Notes: generated from the letters alone by a model not told the origin. 64,000 nt of DNA from Carnobacterium pleistocenium FTR1 (GCF_000744285.1 NZ_JQLQ01000002.1:744001-808000); one strand, 5' to 3'. Counted from the stretch's first letter, positions 35,521 to 45,278 are shown. Numbers and translations are program-made.

Positions 35521-36798
35521 TTGAATTATTTTAAATTGAAAGAAAAACAAACAAGCGTTAAACAAGAGATGATAGCGGGTGCTACATCATTTTTCGCGTT
35601 GTCTTATATCATCGTCGTTAATCCTTTAATATTAGCAGATGCAGGCATTCCTGCCGAACTAAGTGTTTTTAGTACGATTATTGTTTCAGCTATCGGAAGT
35701 ATAGTGATGGGATTGTGGGGGAAAGCGCCTATAGTTCTAGTGCCAGGTATGGGAATAAACGCATTCTTTACGTATACAATCGTTGATTCATTAGGACTTT
35801 CATGGCAGCAAGCATTAGCAGTGATCTTTGTCTCAGGATTGATTTTTACTGGTGTTGCCTATACTTCTATCAGTAAATTATTAGCAGCGGCTATTCCAGA
35901 TTCTTTGAAACATGGAATAACAGCCGGAATTGGTCTTTTTTTAGTTGTGATTGGGCTAGAAAATGGTGGCATTATTGTTGATGGAGGAGCAAGTTCATTT
36001 ATCATGTTAGGAGATTTAACTCAGCCGCTTGTATTATTAGCAGTTATTGGGATTTTACTATCGGGTGTGCTTTATTTAAGAAATATACCTGGCAGTTTTT
36101 TTATTGGAATTGTAGTTATTACGATTATTTCATTGATAACTGGTATTCATAAAGCCAGTGCTTCTTCATTCTCATTGAGTAATCTTTCTGAATTTCCAGC
36201 ACTTATAGGGGCTTTTGATTTTTCAATGCTCTTTAGCATACCTTTTTTACTAGCGGTGTTCTCATTGACGATGATTTTGATTTTTGAAGCAATTGGTCTT
36301 TTTGAAGGTATGTTGGAAGATAAGACTCGTTTTACAAGTGCGTTTAAAGTTAGCGGGATAATGACTTTGGTATCTGGTTTGTTGGGAACAAGTCCAACCG
36401 TAGCAGCAGCTGAAAGTGCATCTGGTATAAAAGCTGGAGGGAAGACAGGACTTACTGCTGTGACAGCGGGGGTATTATTTTTACTTTCATTACTATTCAC
36501 ACCACTGTTAACTTATATTCCTAATGCAGCATTAGCACCTGTTATTGTTATTACTGGTGCAATCATGATGGAGAATTTAAAACACATTCCTTTTGATGAT
36601 TTTAGCGAATGGTTTCCGGCCTTTTTGATTATAGTGATGATTCCTTTAACGTCAAGTATCGTTGATGGGTTAGCCTTTGGTTTTATAGCCTACCCTATTT
36701 TTAAATTAGCAAAAGGCGAATTTTTTAAAGTGAAAAAAGCCATGCATGTAGTCTCATTTCTTTTCTTGCTTACAATGATTGCTATTGCAATCATTTAA
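35521..36798 (+). CDS. NCS2 family purine permease (guanine/hypoxanthine, AzgA/PbuG-like)
   Basis: 425 residues with about 12-13 hydrophobic helices, normal for the AzgA branch of NCS2. Landmarks: TSVKQEMIAGATSFFALSYI at the start, VLVPGMGINAFFTY, and TVAAAESASGIKAGGKTGLTA in the substrate-binding region. It imports guanine, hypoxanthine or adenine by proton symport. TTG start with AAAGGAGAAG upstream. No purine riboswitch is visible; a promoter-overlapping dyad may regulate instead. Confidence 0.9.
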   Translation: MNYFKLKEKQTSVKQEMIAGATSFFALSYIIVVNPLILADAGIPAELSVFSTIIVSAIGSIVMGLWGKAPIVLVPGMGINAFFTYTIVDSLGLSWQQALAVIFVSGLIFTGVAYTSISKLLAAAIPDSLKHGITAGIGLFLVVIGLENGGIIVDGGASSFIMLGDLTQPLVLLAVIGILLSGVLYLRNIPGSFFIGIVVITIISLITGIHKASASSFSLSNLSEFPALIGAFDFSMLFSIPFLLAVFSLTMILIFEAIGLFEGMLEDKTRFTSAFKVSGIMTLVSGLLGTSPTVAAAESASGIKAGGKTGLTAVTAGVLFLLSLLFTPLLTYIPNAALAPVIVITGAIMMENLKHIPFDDFSEWFPAFLIIVMIPLTSSIVDGLAFGFIAYPIFKLAKGEFFKVKKAMHVVSFLFLLTMIAIAII

Positions 36799-36840
36799 TA
36801 AAGGAAGAAAGTTCTTTTACTTGAATACTGCGTAATAAAC

Positions 36841-36882
36841 AAACCCTCAAAAGTAGAGTTCATTCTACTTTTGAGGGTTTTT
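36841..36882. terminator. Bidirectional terminator
   Basis: A perfect 17-bp stem (36841-36857 with 36864-36880), 6-base loop, T-run, between two convergent genes. Confidence 0.92.
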
Positions 36883-36902
36883 CTTTTCCTAAAATAAAAT
36901 CT

Positions 36903-37637
36903 TTAAATAAAGGATAAAAGAAACGTGTAGCCAAAAGCCCCTAGTAAAAAACTGGTTATACTGCTTTCTTTTTCTTGAGGCAGTTCTTCTTTTAAAACAT
37001 TCAGAATCACACCGCCAGCTATGAACGCTTGTAAAACTGAGATAACCAATTCATTTAATTCAGTCAATGCTCCAATAAGCCACCCTAAAAAGATTGCTAG
37101 AGTTAAAAGGATTCTGCCATATTGATCATAAATTTTTTTATGGTCTCTGCGCAAACTCCAGTCATTGGTCACAAAATGAACACCCAGAGCGATAAAATAA
37201 AATAACAAACCTAAAGGACTTTTAAATTCTTCCTGGATTAATAAATAACCAATAATGGCATTATAAACAAAAAAGGAACAGATATGAATCCAAAATATAC
37301 CCGAACTAGCATCTTCAGGGTGTTTAAAACGAGGACTTTCTTTAGAAAGTTTGACTAAATTCTCTAAGGTGTAAAATAAAACCAAACCTACTAAAGCAAT
37401 GATATAAATATGATTTTCTAAGTATCTCCAAGGACTATATTCTAGTTTAAGCAATAAATTTTGTTGATAATCATTTAATTCTGGTAATAATAATACAAAA
37501 ACATAAGAGACGGCAACTCCAGCTGTAAAAGATAAAAATTTATTTCGTGACGCTTTGTGCGCAAAGTGGATTGATTTAGAAAAAAAGTGAATCAATGCAA
37601 ATCCTAATACACAGAAAAAACTGAGCCATATGTACAT
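36903..37637 (-). CDS. Polytopic membrane protein, ZIP transporter-like
   Basis: 244 residues, about eight hydrophobic segments. FTAGVAVSYVFVLLLPEL near 40-55 and FIAGGVILNVLKEELPQEKE near 205-225 resemble the first and last conserved helices of ZIP metal transporters. However, the usual HNxPEG/HExPH metal-binding helices are not visible (the corresponding stretch reads GVHFVTNDW), so metal transport is doubtful. It may be a ZIP-fold relative with another role. Alone between convergent and divergent neighbours. Confidence 0.65.
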   Translation of the reverse strand: MYIWLSFFCVLGFALIHFFSKSIHFAHKASRNKFLSFTAGVAVSYVFVLLLPELNDYQQNLLLKLEYSPWRYLENHIYIIALVGLVLFYTLENLVKLSKESPRFKHPEDASSGIFWIHICSFFVYNAIIGYLLIQEEFKSPLGLLFYFIALGVHFVTNDWSLRRDHKKIYDQYGRILLTLAIFLGWLIGALTELNELVISVLQAFIAGGVILNVLKEELPQEKESSITSFLLGAFGYTFLLSFI

Positions 37638-37714
37638 AATGCTCCCCCTATCTGGTTTATTCTATTCTATCTTTCTAAATGATTAAAAAGAAATACTTAG
37701 CCTTATATTGGAAC

Positions 37715-37752
37715 AAAAAAGAGTTGGAAAAGATTCCCAACTCCATTTTTTT
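37715..37752. terminator. Terminator downstream of the DsbA-like gene
   Basis: GAGTTGG (37721-37727) pairs with CCAACTC (37737-37743); an A-run before it gives the T-run for the minus-strand gene. Confidence 0.75.
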
Positions 37753-37759
37753 CACACGA

Positions 37760-38389
37760 TTATATTTTCTTAGCGTCGATATCTGCTAATACCTGTTCAA
37801 ATATTTCAATAGGCTGAGCTCCGCTAAGACCATATTGACCATCAATAACAAAGAAAGGAACGCCTTGAATACCAATTTCAGCTGCTTGGGCTTGGTCCAA
37901 ACGTACAGCGTCTAAATAAGCCTCAGAAGTCAAAATATCTCTAACACGGTTCTCTTCCAAACCAACGGAAGTAGCCAAATGAACTAAAAAGTCGTCGTCA
38001 TTTAGCCATTTACCTTCAATGAAGTAGGCCTTTTTGGCTAGTTCCATAAATTCATTGCCTTTACCTTGCTCTTTGGCAAATTGAAACAAACGATGCGGTT
38101 TTAATGTATTTCCATGTTGAATAGCATCGTAATTATAAGCTAAATCAACATTGTTAGCCATTTGAGTAACTTGTTGAATCATAGAATGAGCTTGTTCGAC
38201 GCTCATTCCTTTATGCTCGGCGAAATAAACTTCCATTTTACCGTCAACTTTCTCAGGAGCTGTGGGATCTAATTCATAACTATGAAACTCAATTTCTACA
38301 TCTGTGCGATCCTTAATGGCTGCTTCTAAATGTCGTTTGCCAATGTAACAAAAAGGACAAACAAAATCTGACCATACTGCTATTTTCAT
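37760..38389 (-). CDS. DsbA family protein, FrnE-like oxidoreductase
   Basis: 209 residues, cytoplasmic (no signal peptide). The thioredoxin-fold active site is Cys11-Pro-Phe-Cys14 (SDFVCPFCYIG), an inserted helical domain spans about 60-150, and the cis-Pro segment GVPFFVIDGQYGLSGAQP lies near 175-193. FrnE-like proteins act as dithiol oxidoreductases/isomerases in stress; some relatives are 2-hydroxychromene-2-carboxylate isomerases, but CPFC favours a redox role. AAGGAG upstream supports the ATG. Confidence 0.9.
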   Translation of the reverse strand: MKIAVWSDFVCPFCYIGKRHLEAAIKDRTDVEIEFHSYELDPTAPEKVDGKMEVYFAEHKGMSVEQAHSMIQQVTQMANNVDLAYNYDAIQHGNTLKPHRLFQFAKEQGKGNEFMELAKKAYFIEGKWLNDDDFLVHLATSVGLEENRVRDILTSEAYLDAVRLDQAQAAEIGIQGVPFFVIDGQYGLSGAQPIEIFEQVLADIDAKKI

Positions 38390-38492
38390 CTTTTAACACT
38401 CCTTATTTATGCTTACTAATGATAAGCATAATGGTAAAGATAGTTAGTTGTCAATCAAAGGTGGTTAGTAAGAAAAAAACTTTAGAAAAAAC

Positions 38493-38552
38493 TTGCAAAT
38501 AATATTAAAAATGTGTATATTTATTATCAAGTTCTAATTTCATTGGAATTAG
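38493..38552 (+). promoter_or_regulatory. Promoter and 19-bp dyad upstream of the second OppA-type gene
   Basis: TTGCAA (38493-38498), 17 bases, TATATT (38516-38521). CTAATTTCATTGGAATTAG at 38534-38552 is a near-perfect dyad just past the expected start of transcription, well placed for a repressor. It resembles the CodY motif only loosely. Confidence 0.5.
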
Positions 38553-38587
38553 ATTAAAATTAGGTAAGTAAACAGGGGGATTTAATT

Positions 38588-40261
38588 ATGGAAAAGACGA
38601 AATGGTGGAAATCAGGTGCAGTATTATTAACGGCAGGTTTATTAGTAGCTTGTGGAAATGACGCGGGAAGCGAAACAAATAGTTCAAGTTCTGGCGAAGG
38701 AGATCTAGCGGAAGAGCAAGTACTAAACTTAATTGAAATTGCTGAACTTCCTACTGGGGATACAGCCTTAGCTACAGATACCGTGAGTTTTACCGTTTTT
38801 AATAACATAAATGAAGGTTTATACCGTCTTGACAAAGACAGCCAGCCAATTCCTGCTTTGGCTGAAGAAGAAGTAACGGTTAGCGAAGATGGGTTAGAAT
38901 ATACATTTAAATTGCGTGAAGATACAACTTGGTCAAATGGTGATCCAGTAACAGCTAACGATTTTGTATATGCTTGGAAAAGAGTCGTTAATCCTGAAAC
39001 AGCCGCTTCTTATTCGTACTTATTTGAAGGAATTGAAAATGCCAAAGCTATCATATCTGGAGAAGCTGATCCTGAAACATTGGGTGTAGAAGCTGTAAGT
39101 GATTATGAATTGAAAGTTACGATGGAAACTCCCGTACCTTACTTTATCTCTCTAATGGCGTTCCCTACATTCTTCCCTCAAAATCAAGCATTTGTGGAAG
39201 AACAAGGAGCTGAATATGGAACTTCAGCAGAGACAATGGTCTTTAATGGACCGTTCACATTTAGCAATTGGGATGGAACAAACTTAAATTGGACATATGA
39301 AAAGAATGAAGAGTATTGGGATGCTGAAAATGTTGCTTTAGAAGAGATCAATGTTGAAGTTATTAAAGAAACATCAACTGCTTTAAATCTATACGATTCT
39401 GGTCAAATTGACCGAGTTAATTTAACAGGTGAATTTGCTAAACAATATCAAGATAATGCAGATTACACTGTTGAAACAGAAGCAAGAACGTCTTACCTTC
39501 AATTAAACCAAGAAAAAAATGGCGAAGAAACTCCATTAGCTAATGAAAACTTACGTAAAGCTATTGCTTCTTCTTATAATCATGAATTGTTGGTCAGTGA
39601 AATCTTAGCTAATGGTTCACAAACAGTAGGTGGTCTAGTTCCTGCTGAATTAGCAGCAAATCCAACAACTGGAGATGATTTCCGTTCAGAATCTGGAGAC
39701 TACCTAGCTTTTGATGCAGATGCAGCTAATGAATATTGGGAATCGGCTAAAGAAGAACTTGGTACAGATACAGTAACATTAGAATTGCTTGGGGACGATG
39801 ATGAAACAAATAAAAAAGTCGGAGCTTACATGAAAGACCAAATTGAAACTAATTTACCCGGTGTGGAGATCACATTGAAAAATGTTCCATTTAAAGCTCG
39901 TTTAGAATTACAAACACAACAAGACTACGATTTAGCTTTAGGCGGATGGGGAGCAGATTTTGCTGATCCAGTAAACTTTATTGATTTAATGACATCAGAA
40001 AGTCCATACAACCGTTCAAGCTACAGCAATGCAGAATTTGATGAATTAGTAGCTTTGTCTAAGGGTGAAAATGCAACAGACGTCGATGCACGTTGGACAA
40101 ACTTACTTGATGCAGAAAAAATCTTATTAGAAGAAGCTGGAGTAGCTCCTCTTTTCCAAAGAGCAGCAGCAACATTGCAAAAAGATTATGTTAAAGATGT
40201 TTACAATTACCAAGTTGGAGCTAAGTACAGCTACAAAGATGCTTACATTGAAGCTCACTAA
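38588..40261 (+). CDS. Oligopeptide ABC transporter substrate-binding lipoprotein (OppA/SBP family 5), second copy
   Basis: 557 residues with lipobox LVAC (Cys22) and a Ser/Gly/Glu-rich spacer. Same family 5 order as the protein at 679-2340, with TWSNGDPVTANDFVYAWKR, SYLFEGIENAK and the identical ending YSYKDAYIEAH-type. Binds peptides outside the cell. No permease genes adjoin. Codon choice is more strongly biased and the ribosome site (AGGGGG) good, suggesting high expression. Confidence 0.93.
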   Translation: MEKTKWWKSGAVLLTAGLLVACGNDAGSETNSSSSGEGDLAEEQVLNLIEIAELPTGDTALATDTVSFTVFNNINEGLYRLDKDSQPIPALAEEEVTVSEDGLEYTFKLREDTTWSNGDPVTANDFVYAWKRVVNPETAASYSYLFEGIENAKAIISGEADPETLGVEAVSDYELKVTMETPVPYFISLMAFPTFFPQNQAFVEEQGAEYGTSAETMVFNGPFTFSNWDGTNLNWTYEKNEEYWDAENVALEEINVEVIKETSTALNLYDSGQIDRVNLTGEFAKQYQDNADYTVETEARTSYLQLNQEKNGEETPLANENLRKAIASSYNHELLVSEILANGSQTVGGLVPAELAANPTTGDDFRSESGDYLAFDADAANEYWESAKEELGTDTVTLELLGDDDETNKKVGAYMKDQIETNLPGVEITLKNVPFKARLELQTQQDYDLALGGWGADFADPVNFIDLMTSESPYNRSSYSNAEFDELVALSKGENATDVDARWTNLLDAEKILLEEAGVAPLFQRAAATLQKDYVKDVYNYQVGAKYSYKDAYIEAH

Positions 40262-40283
40262 GAATTTTGGTGAAGATTAAATA

Positions 40284-40336
40284 AAAAGAGCTCTAAACGA
40301 AGATTCTTATAATCTTTGATTTAGAGCTCCTTTTTT
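40284..40336 (+). terminator. Terminator after the second OppA-type gene
   Basis: GAGCTCTAAA (40288-40297) pairs with TTTAGAGCTC (40320-40329), with a weaker inner AAGATT/AATCTT stem, then a T-run. Confidence 0.8.
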
Positions 40337-40354
40337 ATTGTATTAGTAGTCCTA

Positions 40355-40720
40355 TTAATGCTGGCTTGCTTGATTAACAATTTTATTTGTTTGAAGATCA
40401 AAAAGGATATTGCAGACGAATAAAGAGGCTAAAATAAAAACACTCACCGAGGTATTATTTCCAAGATAAAAATGGACAAACAGCGAATAAATAACAATTT
40501 TTGCAATCAATTGAAGACTGAAAATCTTTTTTAATTTTTTTATTAATGGAACAGTCGGTTTTTCCTTGATTCTTTTTATGATCCTTCGATCGTTTACAAG
40601 AAAAATACGGACAAATTGACTTTCAAAATCATAAGCGCCAAAATGACGTAAAGCCAATAAGTTACCCATCACATAAAAGATAATCAATCCAAGTAGAAGG
40701 TATTGAAACAAGTACAGCAC
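40355..40720 (-). CDS. Hypothetical small membrane protein
   Basis: 121 residues, not recognised. A hydrophobic N-terminal helix (about 1-24) and two further helices (about 70-105) surround a basic loop (RIIKRIKEKPTVPLIKKLKK). This topology, with a positively charged cytoplasmic loop, suggests an inner-membrane protein. Convergent with the OppA-type gene. Ribosome site on the minus strand is AAAGGAG. Confidence 0.65.
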   Translation of the reverse strand: MLYLFQYLLLGLIIFYVMGNLLALRHFGAYDFESQFVRIFLVNDRRIIKRIKEKPTVPLIKKLKKIFSLQLIAKIVIYSLFVHFYLGNNTSVSVFILASLFVCNILFDLQTNKIVNQASQH

Positions 40721-40806
40721 TCCTTTCTAAGCAGTAGAGAATAATTTAAAAGTTCATTGTACCATAATATCTACTACATTTTTTTCAATAGAAACACCAA
40801 GTGAAT

Positions 40807-40853
40807 AAAAAAAGCAAAACCAATCCATGAAGTTGAGATCATGGGTCGCTTTT
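40807..40853. terminator. Terminator downstream of the DUF4828 gene
   Basis: AAAAGC (40810-40815) with GCTTTT and an inner CCATGA/TCATGG stem; A and T runs on both sides. It ends against the stop of the DUF4828 gene. Confidence 0.65.
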
Positions 40854-41223
40854 ACTCTGATAAAACAAATAAATACTTCTTTTCGTCGGCTTCGTCATAA
40901 AAAGATAAGGTATCATTTTCATGACGGTCAGCAATCAATTTATAGCCATAGTGATCAGTGAAGACCAACTGCTGATTTGAGATAGATGTGAGACTTCCGA
41001 CAAGAAGATGATTATTAATATGAAAATCACCTTCTTGAGTTATTCTTAAGAGCCAGTGTGTTTTATTTTCTTGACTGCTCCAAGTCCCAACAAATGGAGA
41101 TAAGGATTGTTGCAGAGAGGAAACTCTAGAAGGTGCTATTTTTTTCTTGGAAAAAGTTTTTTTAAGTAACCTAACAATAATAGAAAATCCTAAAAGAAAA
41201 TTGATCAATTTGTTTGTTTTCAT
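40852..41223 (-). CDS. DUF4828 domain protein
   Basis: 123 residues from the ATG at 41223, which has GGGAG 9 bases upstream; an in-frame ATG at 41268 lacks one. A short hydrophobic start (INFLLGFSIIV) and a basic stretch precede a DUF4828 domain (about 42-123): PFVGTWSSQENKTHWLLRITQ, LVFTDHYGYKLIA and LSFYDEADEKKY. This small beta-rich family is common in enterococci and relatives; function unknown. Single gene. Confidence 0.82.
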   Translation of the reverse strand: MKTNKLINFLLGFSIIVRLLKKTFSKKKIAPSRVSSLQQSLSPFVGTWSSQENKTHWLLRITQEGDFHINNHLLVGSLTSISNQQLVFTDHYGYKLIADRHENDTLSFYDEADEKKYLFVLSE

Positions 41224-41535
41224 ATTTGATTTCTCCCATAATAAGTAATAAAATAAGTGCGATACCAATTAACAATTGTAAAATTAACAACATCTATATT
41301 ATATGCCTAATTTATTGAATTAAATAGGGACTAAAGTTTTATTTTGATGTCAAATTGATGTTAAATAGATTACTAAAACAATATTAGACAAAACAAATGA
41401 AATAGTACGATATTTTCTTTTTAAATGAATAGAAAGACTTGATTATCAATGGGAAACAGTTCAAAATATAAACATATGTCACTTTCTCTAGTATAGTTAT
41501 GAAATTAAATAAAAATGATAAAGGGTGTTACTTTG

Positions 41536-42888
41536 ATGAACGTGATTAAATTTGGTGGAAGCTCATTAGCTTCAGGAAATCAGTTAAAAAAGGTCGTACA
41601 AATTGTAAAAGAAGATGCAGCACGGAAAATTGTAGTTGTATCAGCCCCTGGTAAGCGTTCAGCAGAGGACGAGAAGGTGACAGACCTGTTGATTGGATTT
41701 GGTATGAAAGCTCTTGTTGGCCATGATTTTAGTGCCGTGCAAGAAAAAATCATTGATCGATACCAAAGTATTGCTGAGGAATTGGGAATGGGTACAGAAA
41801 TTATTGATGAAATCAGAAGTAATTTAGCTGTCTTAGTTAAAGGCAACAAAGATGAACCCGATTATTATTTAGATGCATTTAAAGCAAGCGGTGAAGATAA
41901 TAACGCAAAATTGGTTGCTGCATACTTTAACCAAGAGGGGATACCAGCTCGGTATATGGATCCTAAGGAGGCTGGATTAGTGGTAACCAATGAACCGGGA
42001 AACACTCAAGTTCTGCCTGAAAGTTATGAACAATTATATAAATTACGTGATAGTAAAGAAATTATTATTTTTCCTGGATTTTTTGGATACACAAAAGACG
42101 GGAAAGTTTGTACTTTTTCAAGAGGCGGTTCAGATATTACAGGATCTATTTTAGCGAATGGGACCCAAGCAGATTTATATGAGAATTTTACGGACGTAGA
42201 TGCTATATTTGCTGCTAATCCTCACGTAGTTGAAAATCCTATAGGTATCAAGGAACTGACTTACCGTGAAATACGCGAGCTTTCATACGGCGGCTTTTCT
42301 GTTCTACATGATGAGGCTTTACAACCGGCATTTAAATTAGGTATTCCAGTTCAAATCAAAAATACAAATAATCCATCTGCTCCGGGGACGCGTATTATGA
42401 AAGAACGTCAAATAACGGATCAAGGTGTAATTGGAATTGCCAGTTCAAGCGGTTTTAGCAGTATTTACATTGACAAGTATTTAATGAACCGTGAAATTGG
42501 TTTTGGACGTAAAGTATTAGAAATACTTGAAGCAAGAGGAATTAGTTATGAACATATGCCATCAGGAATCGATAATTTAACGATTCTTTTAGAGACGGAT
42601 CAAATGACAACTGAAGAAGAAAAATCCTTGCTAGTTCAATTAAAAGAAGAGTTATGTGCAGATAGTGTGACAGTTAAACACGATATTGCTTTGATCATGA
42701 TTGTTGGGGAAGGCATGAGTGAAAAGATATTTACGATGTCTAAAGCAGCAACCGCTCTTTCTGAAAATAATATCAATATTGATATGATCAACCAAGGGGC
42801 CTCTGAAGTTAGTGTCATATTTGGGATCCAAGCGAAATACGAAGACTTGGCGGTAAAAGCCTTGTATGAAGCTTTTTTTGTGAAATAA
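41536..42888 (+). CDS. Aspartate kinase
   Basis: 450 residues from the ATG at 41536, with AAGGGTG upstream (an in-frame ATG at 41515 is less likely). Catalyses phosphorylation of aspartate, first step to lysine, threonine and methionine. N-terminal KFGGSSLA (residues 5-12), IVVVSAPGKRS, FPGFFGYTKDGKVCTFSRGGSDITGS, and two C-terminal ACT domains (about 300-450) for feedback control. Size and motifs fit the monofunctional YclM/LysC class III type. No lysine riboswitch lies in the 312-base upstream gap (41224-41535), which is AT-rich and otherwise unremarkable. Not in an operon. Confidence 0.95.
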   Translation: MNVIKFGGSSLASGNQLKKVVQIVKEDAARKIVVVSAPGKRSAEDEKVTDLLIGFGMKALVGHDFSAVQEKIIDRYQSIAEELGMGTEIIDEIRSNLAVLVKGNKDEPDYYLDAFKASGEDNNAKLVAAYFNQEGIPARYMDPKEAGLVVTNEPGNTQVLPESYEQLYKLRDSKEIIIFPGFFGYTKDGKVCTFSRGGSDITGSILANGTQADLYENFTDVDAIFAANPHVVENPIGIKELTYREIRELSYGGFSVLHDEALQPAFKLGIPVQIKNTNNPSAPGTRIMKERQITDQGVIGIASSSGFSSIYIDKYLMNREIGFGRKVLEILEARGISYEHMPSGIDNLTILLETDQMTTEEEKSLLVQLKEELCADSVTVKHDIALIMIVGEGMSEKIFTMSKAATALSENNINIDMINQGASEVSVIFGIQAKYEDLAVKALYEAFFVK

Positions 42889-42958
42889 AAAAGGTTTGTT
42901 GAATATAGTTATTTGACAAAAAAAAGGCTGGAATAAAGTCTAGCCTCATATTAACCTT

Positions 42959-42998
42959 AACCTCACTTTTCCATTCAGCGGAAGAGTGAGGTTTTTTA
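42959..42998 (+). terminator. Terminator after aspartate kinase
   Basis: CCTCACTTTTCC (42961-42972) pairs with GGAAGAGTGAGG (42980-42991, one G-T pair) and a T-run follows. A smaller AGGCT/AGCCT hairpin lies just before (about 42925-42946). Confidence 0.8.
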
Positions 42999-43080
42999 TT
43001 GTGCTACGCTCTCGTGAAAGAGCATTTCATGGAAGAGTGACACCAAGTTAAAGTAATCAGCTAATAAACTAAGTAATTAA

Positions 43081-43133
43081 AAAACTCATCCCCATTTTTG
43101 ATGAACTGAATCATCAAAATAGGAATGAGTTTT
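43081..43133. terminator. Terminator downstream of uppP
   Basis: AAAACTCAT... (from 43081) pairs with ...ATGAGTTTT (to 43133) through ATTTTGATGA/TCATCAAAAT; A-run upstream serves the minus strand. Confidence 0.8.
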
Positions 43134-43168
43134 CTAGTTGTACAATTGAGCTATCTTATTTAATGGCT

Positions 43169-43993
43169 TTAACCAAAAAGAATAAAATAACCGATAACAA
43201 GGATACCTAAAATGATTCTGTACCAACCAAAGACTTTAAAGTCATTATGTTTAAGGTAGCCCATCAAGAATTTGATTGCGATAACGGAAACAACGAACGC
43301 AACCAGCATACCGGTTAAGAGAATCGCAACTTCCATGCCTGTAAAGTCCAAACCGAATTTAACCAGTTTAAGGAAACTTGCGCCAAACATGATTGGGATA
43401 GACAAGAAGAACGAATACTCTGTAGCAACGAATCGAGATGTACCAATTAGAATAGCACCCAAAATCGTTGCTCCTGAACGAGACGTACCAGGAATCAATG
43501 AAAGAACTTGGAACATACCGATTAAAAAGGCTGTATTATAAGTCAAATCTTTAAATGAATTGATAGAACTTTCTTTTCCTTTGTTGCGATTTTCAATAAT
43601 AATAAATAAAATCCCATAAACAATCAACATAATAGCAACTGTCCAATAATTATATAAATGATCATTTAACCAGTCATCAAAAAGAAATCCTAGTACTGCT
43701 GCAGGAAGAACCCCAACGATTACTTTGTACCAGATAGACATGGTATCTTTCTTTTCTTGAGTGGATTTCTTTGGTGAAAATGGATTTAATTTGTTGAAAT
43801 AAAGTAAGACAACAGCCAAAATAGCACCTAATTGGATAACCACAAAGAACATTTCTTTAAATTCAGCAGAAGCATTTAATTGAATAAATTCCTCTACTAA
43901 AATCATGTGTCCGGTACTACTGATAGGCAGCCATTCAGTAATTCCTTCAACGACGCCTAAAAATACAGCTTTTAATAATTCAATAAAAATCAT
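43169..43993 (-). CDS. uppP: Undecaprenyl-diphosphatase UppP (BacA)
   Basis: 274 residues, standard length. Removes a phosphate from undecaprenyl diphosphate to recycle the lipid carrier for cell-wall synthesis; raises bacitracin resistance. The catalytic [20 protein letters not shown] near 15-35 and [13 protein letters not shown] near 168-180 are intact. About eight hydrophobic helices. GAGAGGAG upstream of the ATG. Monocistronic. Confidence 0.97.
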   Translation of the reverse strand: MIFIELLKAVFLGVVEGITEWLPISSTGHMILVEEFIQLNASAEFKEMFFVVIQLGAILAVVLLYFNKLNPFSPKKSTQEKKDTMSIWYKVIVGVLPAAVLGFLFDDWLNDHLYNYWTVAIMLIVYGILFIIIENRNKGKESSINSFKDLTYNTAFLIGMFQVLSLIPGTSRSGATILGAILIGTSRFVATEYSFFLSIPIMFGASFLKLVKFGLDFTGMEVAILLTGMLVAFVVSVIAIKFLMGYLKHNDFKVFGWYRIILGILVIGYFILFG

Positions 43994-44143
43994 GTTATTC
44001 TCCTCTCAAATAAAAACGCAAATATTAAAAAGCACAAAACTAAGTATACCTAAATTATACTGGTTATCCTACACTATTTAGGGAAAATTAAGGGTTTCTT
44101 TAGATTGTGCTAAAAATAGCGATGTATTCTTGTTAATAGCAAA

Positions 44144-45127
44144 TTAAAGTTGTCCCTGGAAAAACTGGACGAGTAAACTACTAACGGCAACAAAGAACCA
44201 AGTAGCTAAACCAAGCAGCACTGGTTTTTTTCCAGTCTTTAATAAGGCTCTTAAGTTAGCTGATAAGCCAATCGAGCCTAATGCCATTGCAATCATAAAA
44301 CGCGAGAGCCATTTAGCTATTGCTATAAAGGTTTCAGGAAGAATGCCTGAGCTGCTGATTAAAGAAGCTACCAAAAACCATAAAATAAACCAGGGGAAAA
44401 TTTGTTTCAAAGAAACTTTCTCAGCAAGACGCCTTTTTTTATAAACTTGAATGCCGGCTATGATCAATGAAATTGGAATGATCAGAGTTGCTCTTGTCAA
44501 TTTTACAATAGTTGCATAATCACCAGCCGCTTCGCTGTAACTGTAACCAGCTGCAACAACAGAAGAAGTATCATTGATTGCTGTTCCAGCCCATAATCCA
44601 AATCCAGCATCAGACAAATTCATCAAGTGACCCAAAAAGGGGAAGAGAAAGACAGCGACAATATTAAATAAAAAAATCGTTGAAATCGATAAGGCAATTT
44701 CATCATCATCTGCTTCAATGATTGGTGAAACAGCGGCAATTGCTGACCCGCCACAAATAGCCGTTCCTACACCAACCAAGACTTTCGTATTGGTTGGGAT
44801 CTTTAACCATTTTCCAATTAAAAGAGCACTAATAAAAGCAACCGCAATCGTGACGATCGTGACGCTTAATGAGGATAGTCCAGTTGATTTAATATCTTGA
44901 ATGGATAAACTAAATCCCAGCAAGACAATTGAAGCTTGTAAAATTTTCTTTGAAGAAAATTTAATACCAGGCTGGAAATCAGCTGGAATCCTTAGAGTGT
45001 TGTTTATGGTTAATCCTAAAATAATAGCAAATACAGCACTGCCAATAATTGGGAAAAAGTTTCCTAAAAAGGTAGCAATTAGAGCGATGGTAATGGAAAG
45101 AAATAGACCCTTACTAATTTTCTTCAT
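44144..45127 (-). CDS. YeiH/UPF0324 family membrane transporter
   Basis: 327 residues from the ATG at 45127, with GAAAGGA upstream; a longer reading to 45190 is unlikely. About ten helices. Landmarks: AVFAIILGLTINN, ILQASIVLLGFSLS, GVGTAICGGSAIAAVSPII and LWAGTAINDTSSVVAAG. The family is annotated as putative sulfate exporters, with real substrates unproven. The 150-base gap before uppP holds nothing recognised. Confidence 0.9.
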   Translation of the reverse strand: MKKISKGLFLSITIALIATFLGNFFPIIGSAVFAIILGLTINNTLRIPADFQPGIKFSSKKILQASIVLLGFSLSIQDIKSTGLSSLSVTIVTIAVAFISALLIGKWLKIPTNTKVLVGVGTAICGGSAIAAVSPIIEADDDEIALSISTIFLFNIVAVFLFPFLGHLMNLSDAGFGLWAGTAINDTSSVVAAGYSYSEAAGDYATIVKLTRATLIIPISLIIAGIQVYKKRRLAEKVSLKQIFPWFILWFLVASLISSSGILPETFIAIAKWLSRFMIAMALGSIGLSANLRALLKTGKKPVLLGLATWFFVAVSSLLVQFFQGQL

Positions 45128-45278
45128 TTGTTTTTTCGTCCTTTCTATGTAACATTTGTCCACTATAGCATATTTCTTCATTTGTATCATTTGAGAAACA
45201 AAAAAAATGATGCTACAGTTAAATTGAGAAAGCGGTTAAATGGTTCAAAAAAATAAAAATACGATGAGGAGGATTATA

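Noticed and set aside
41224-41535. Lysine riboswitch before aspartate kinase
   Set aside because: The long conserved L-box segments are absent and the stretch is plain AT-rich DNA.
42900-43080. Possible small RNA between aspartate kinase and uppP because of several hairpins
   Set aside because: The hairpins are explained as terminators; no promoter of its own is visible.
45240-45278. Upstream ATG starts for the GH3 gene
   Set aside because: No ribosome site before them; the AGGAGG fits the TTG at 45279.
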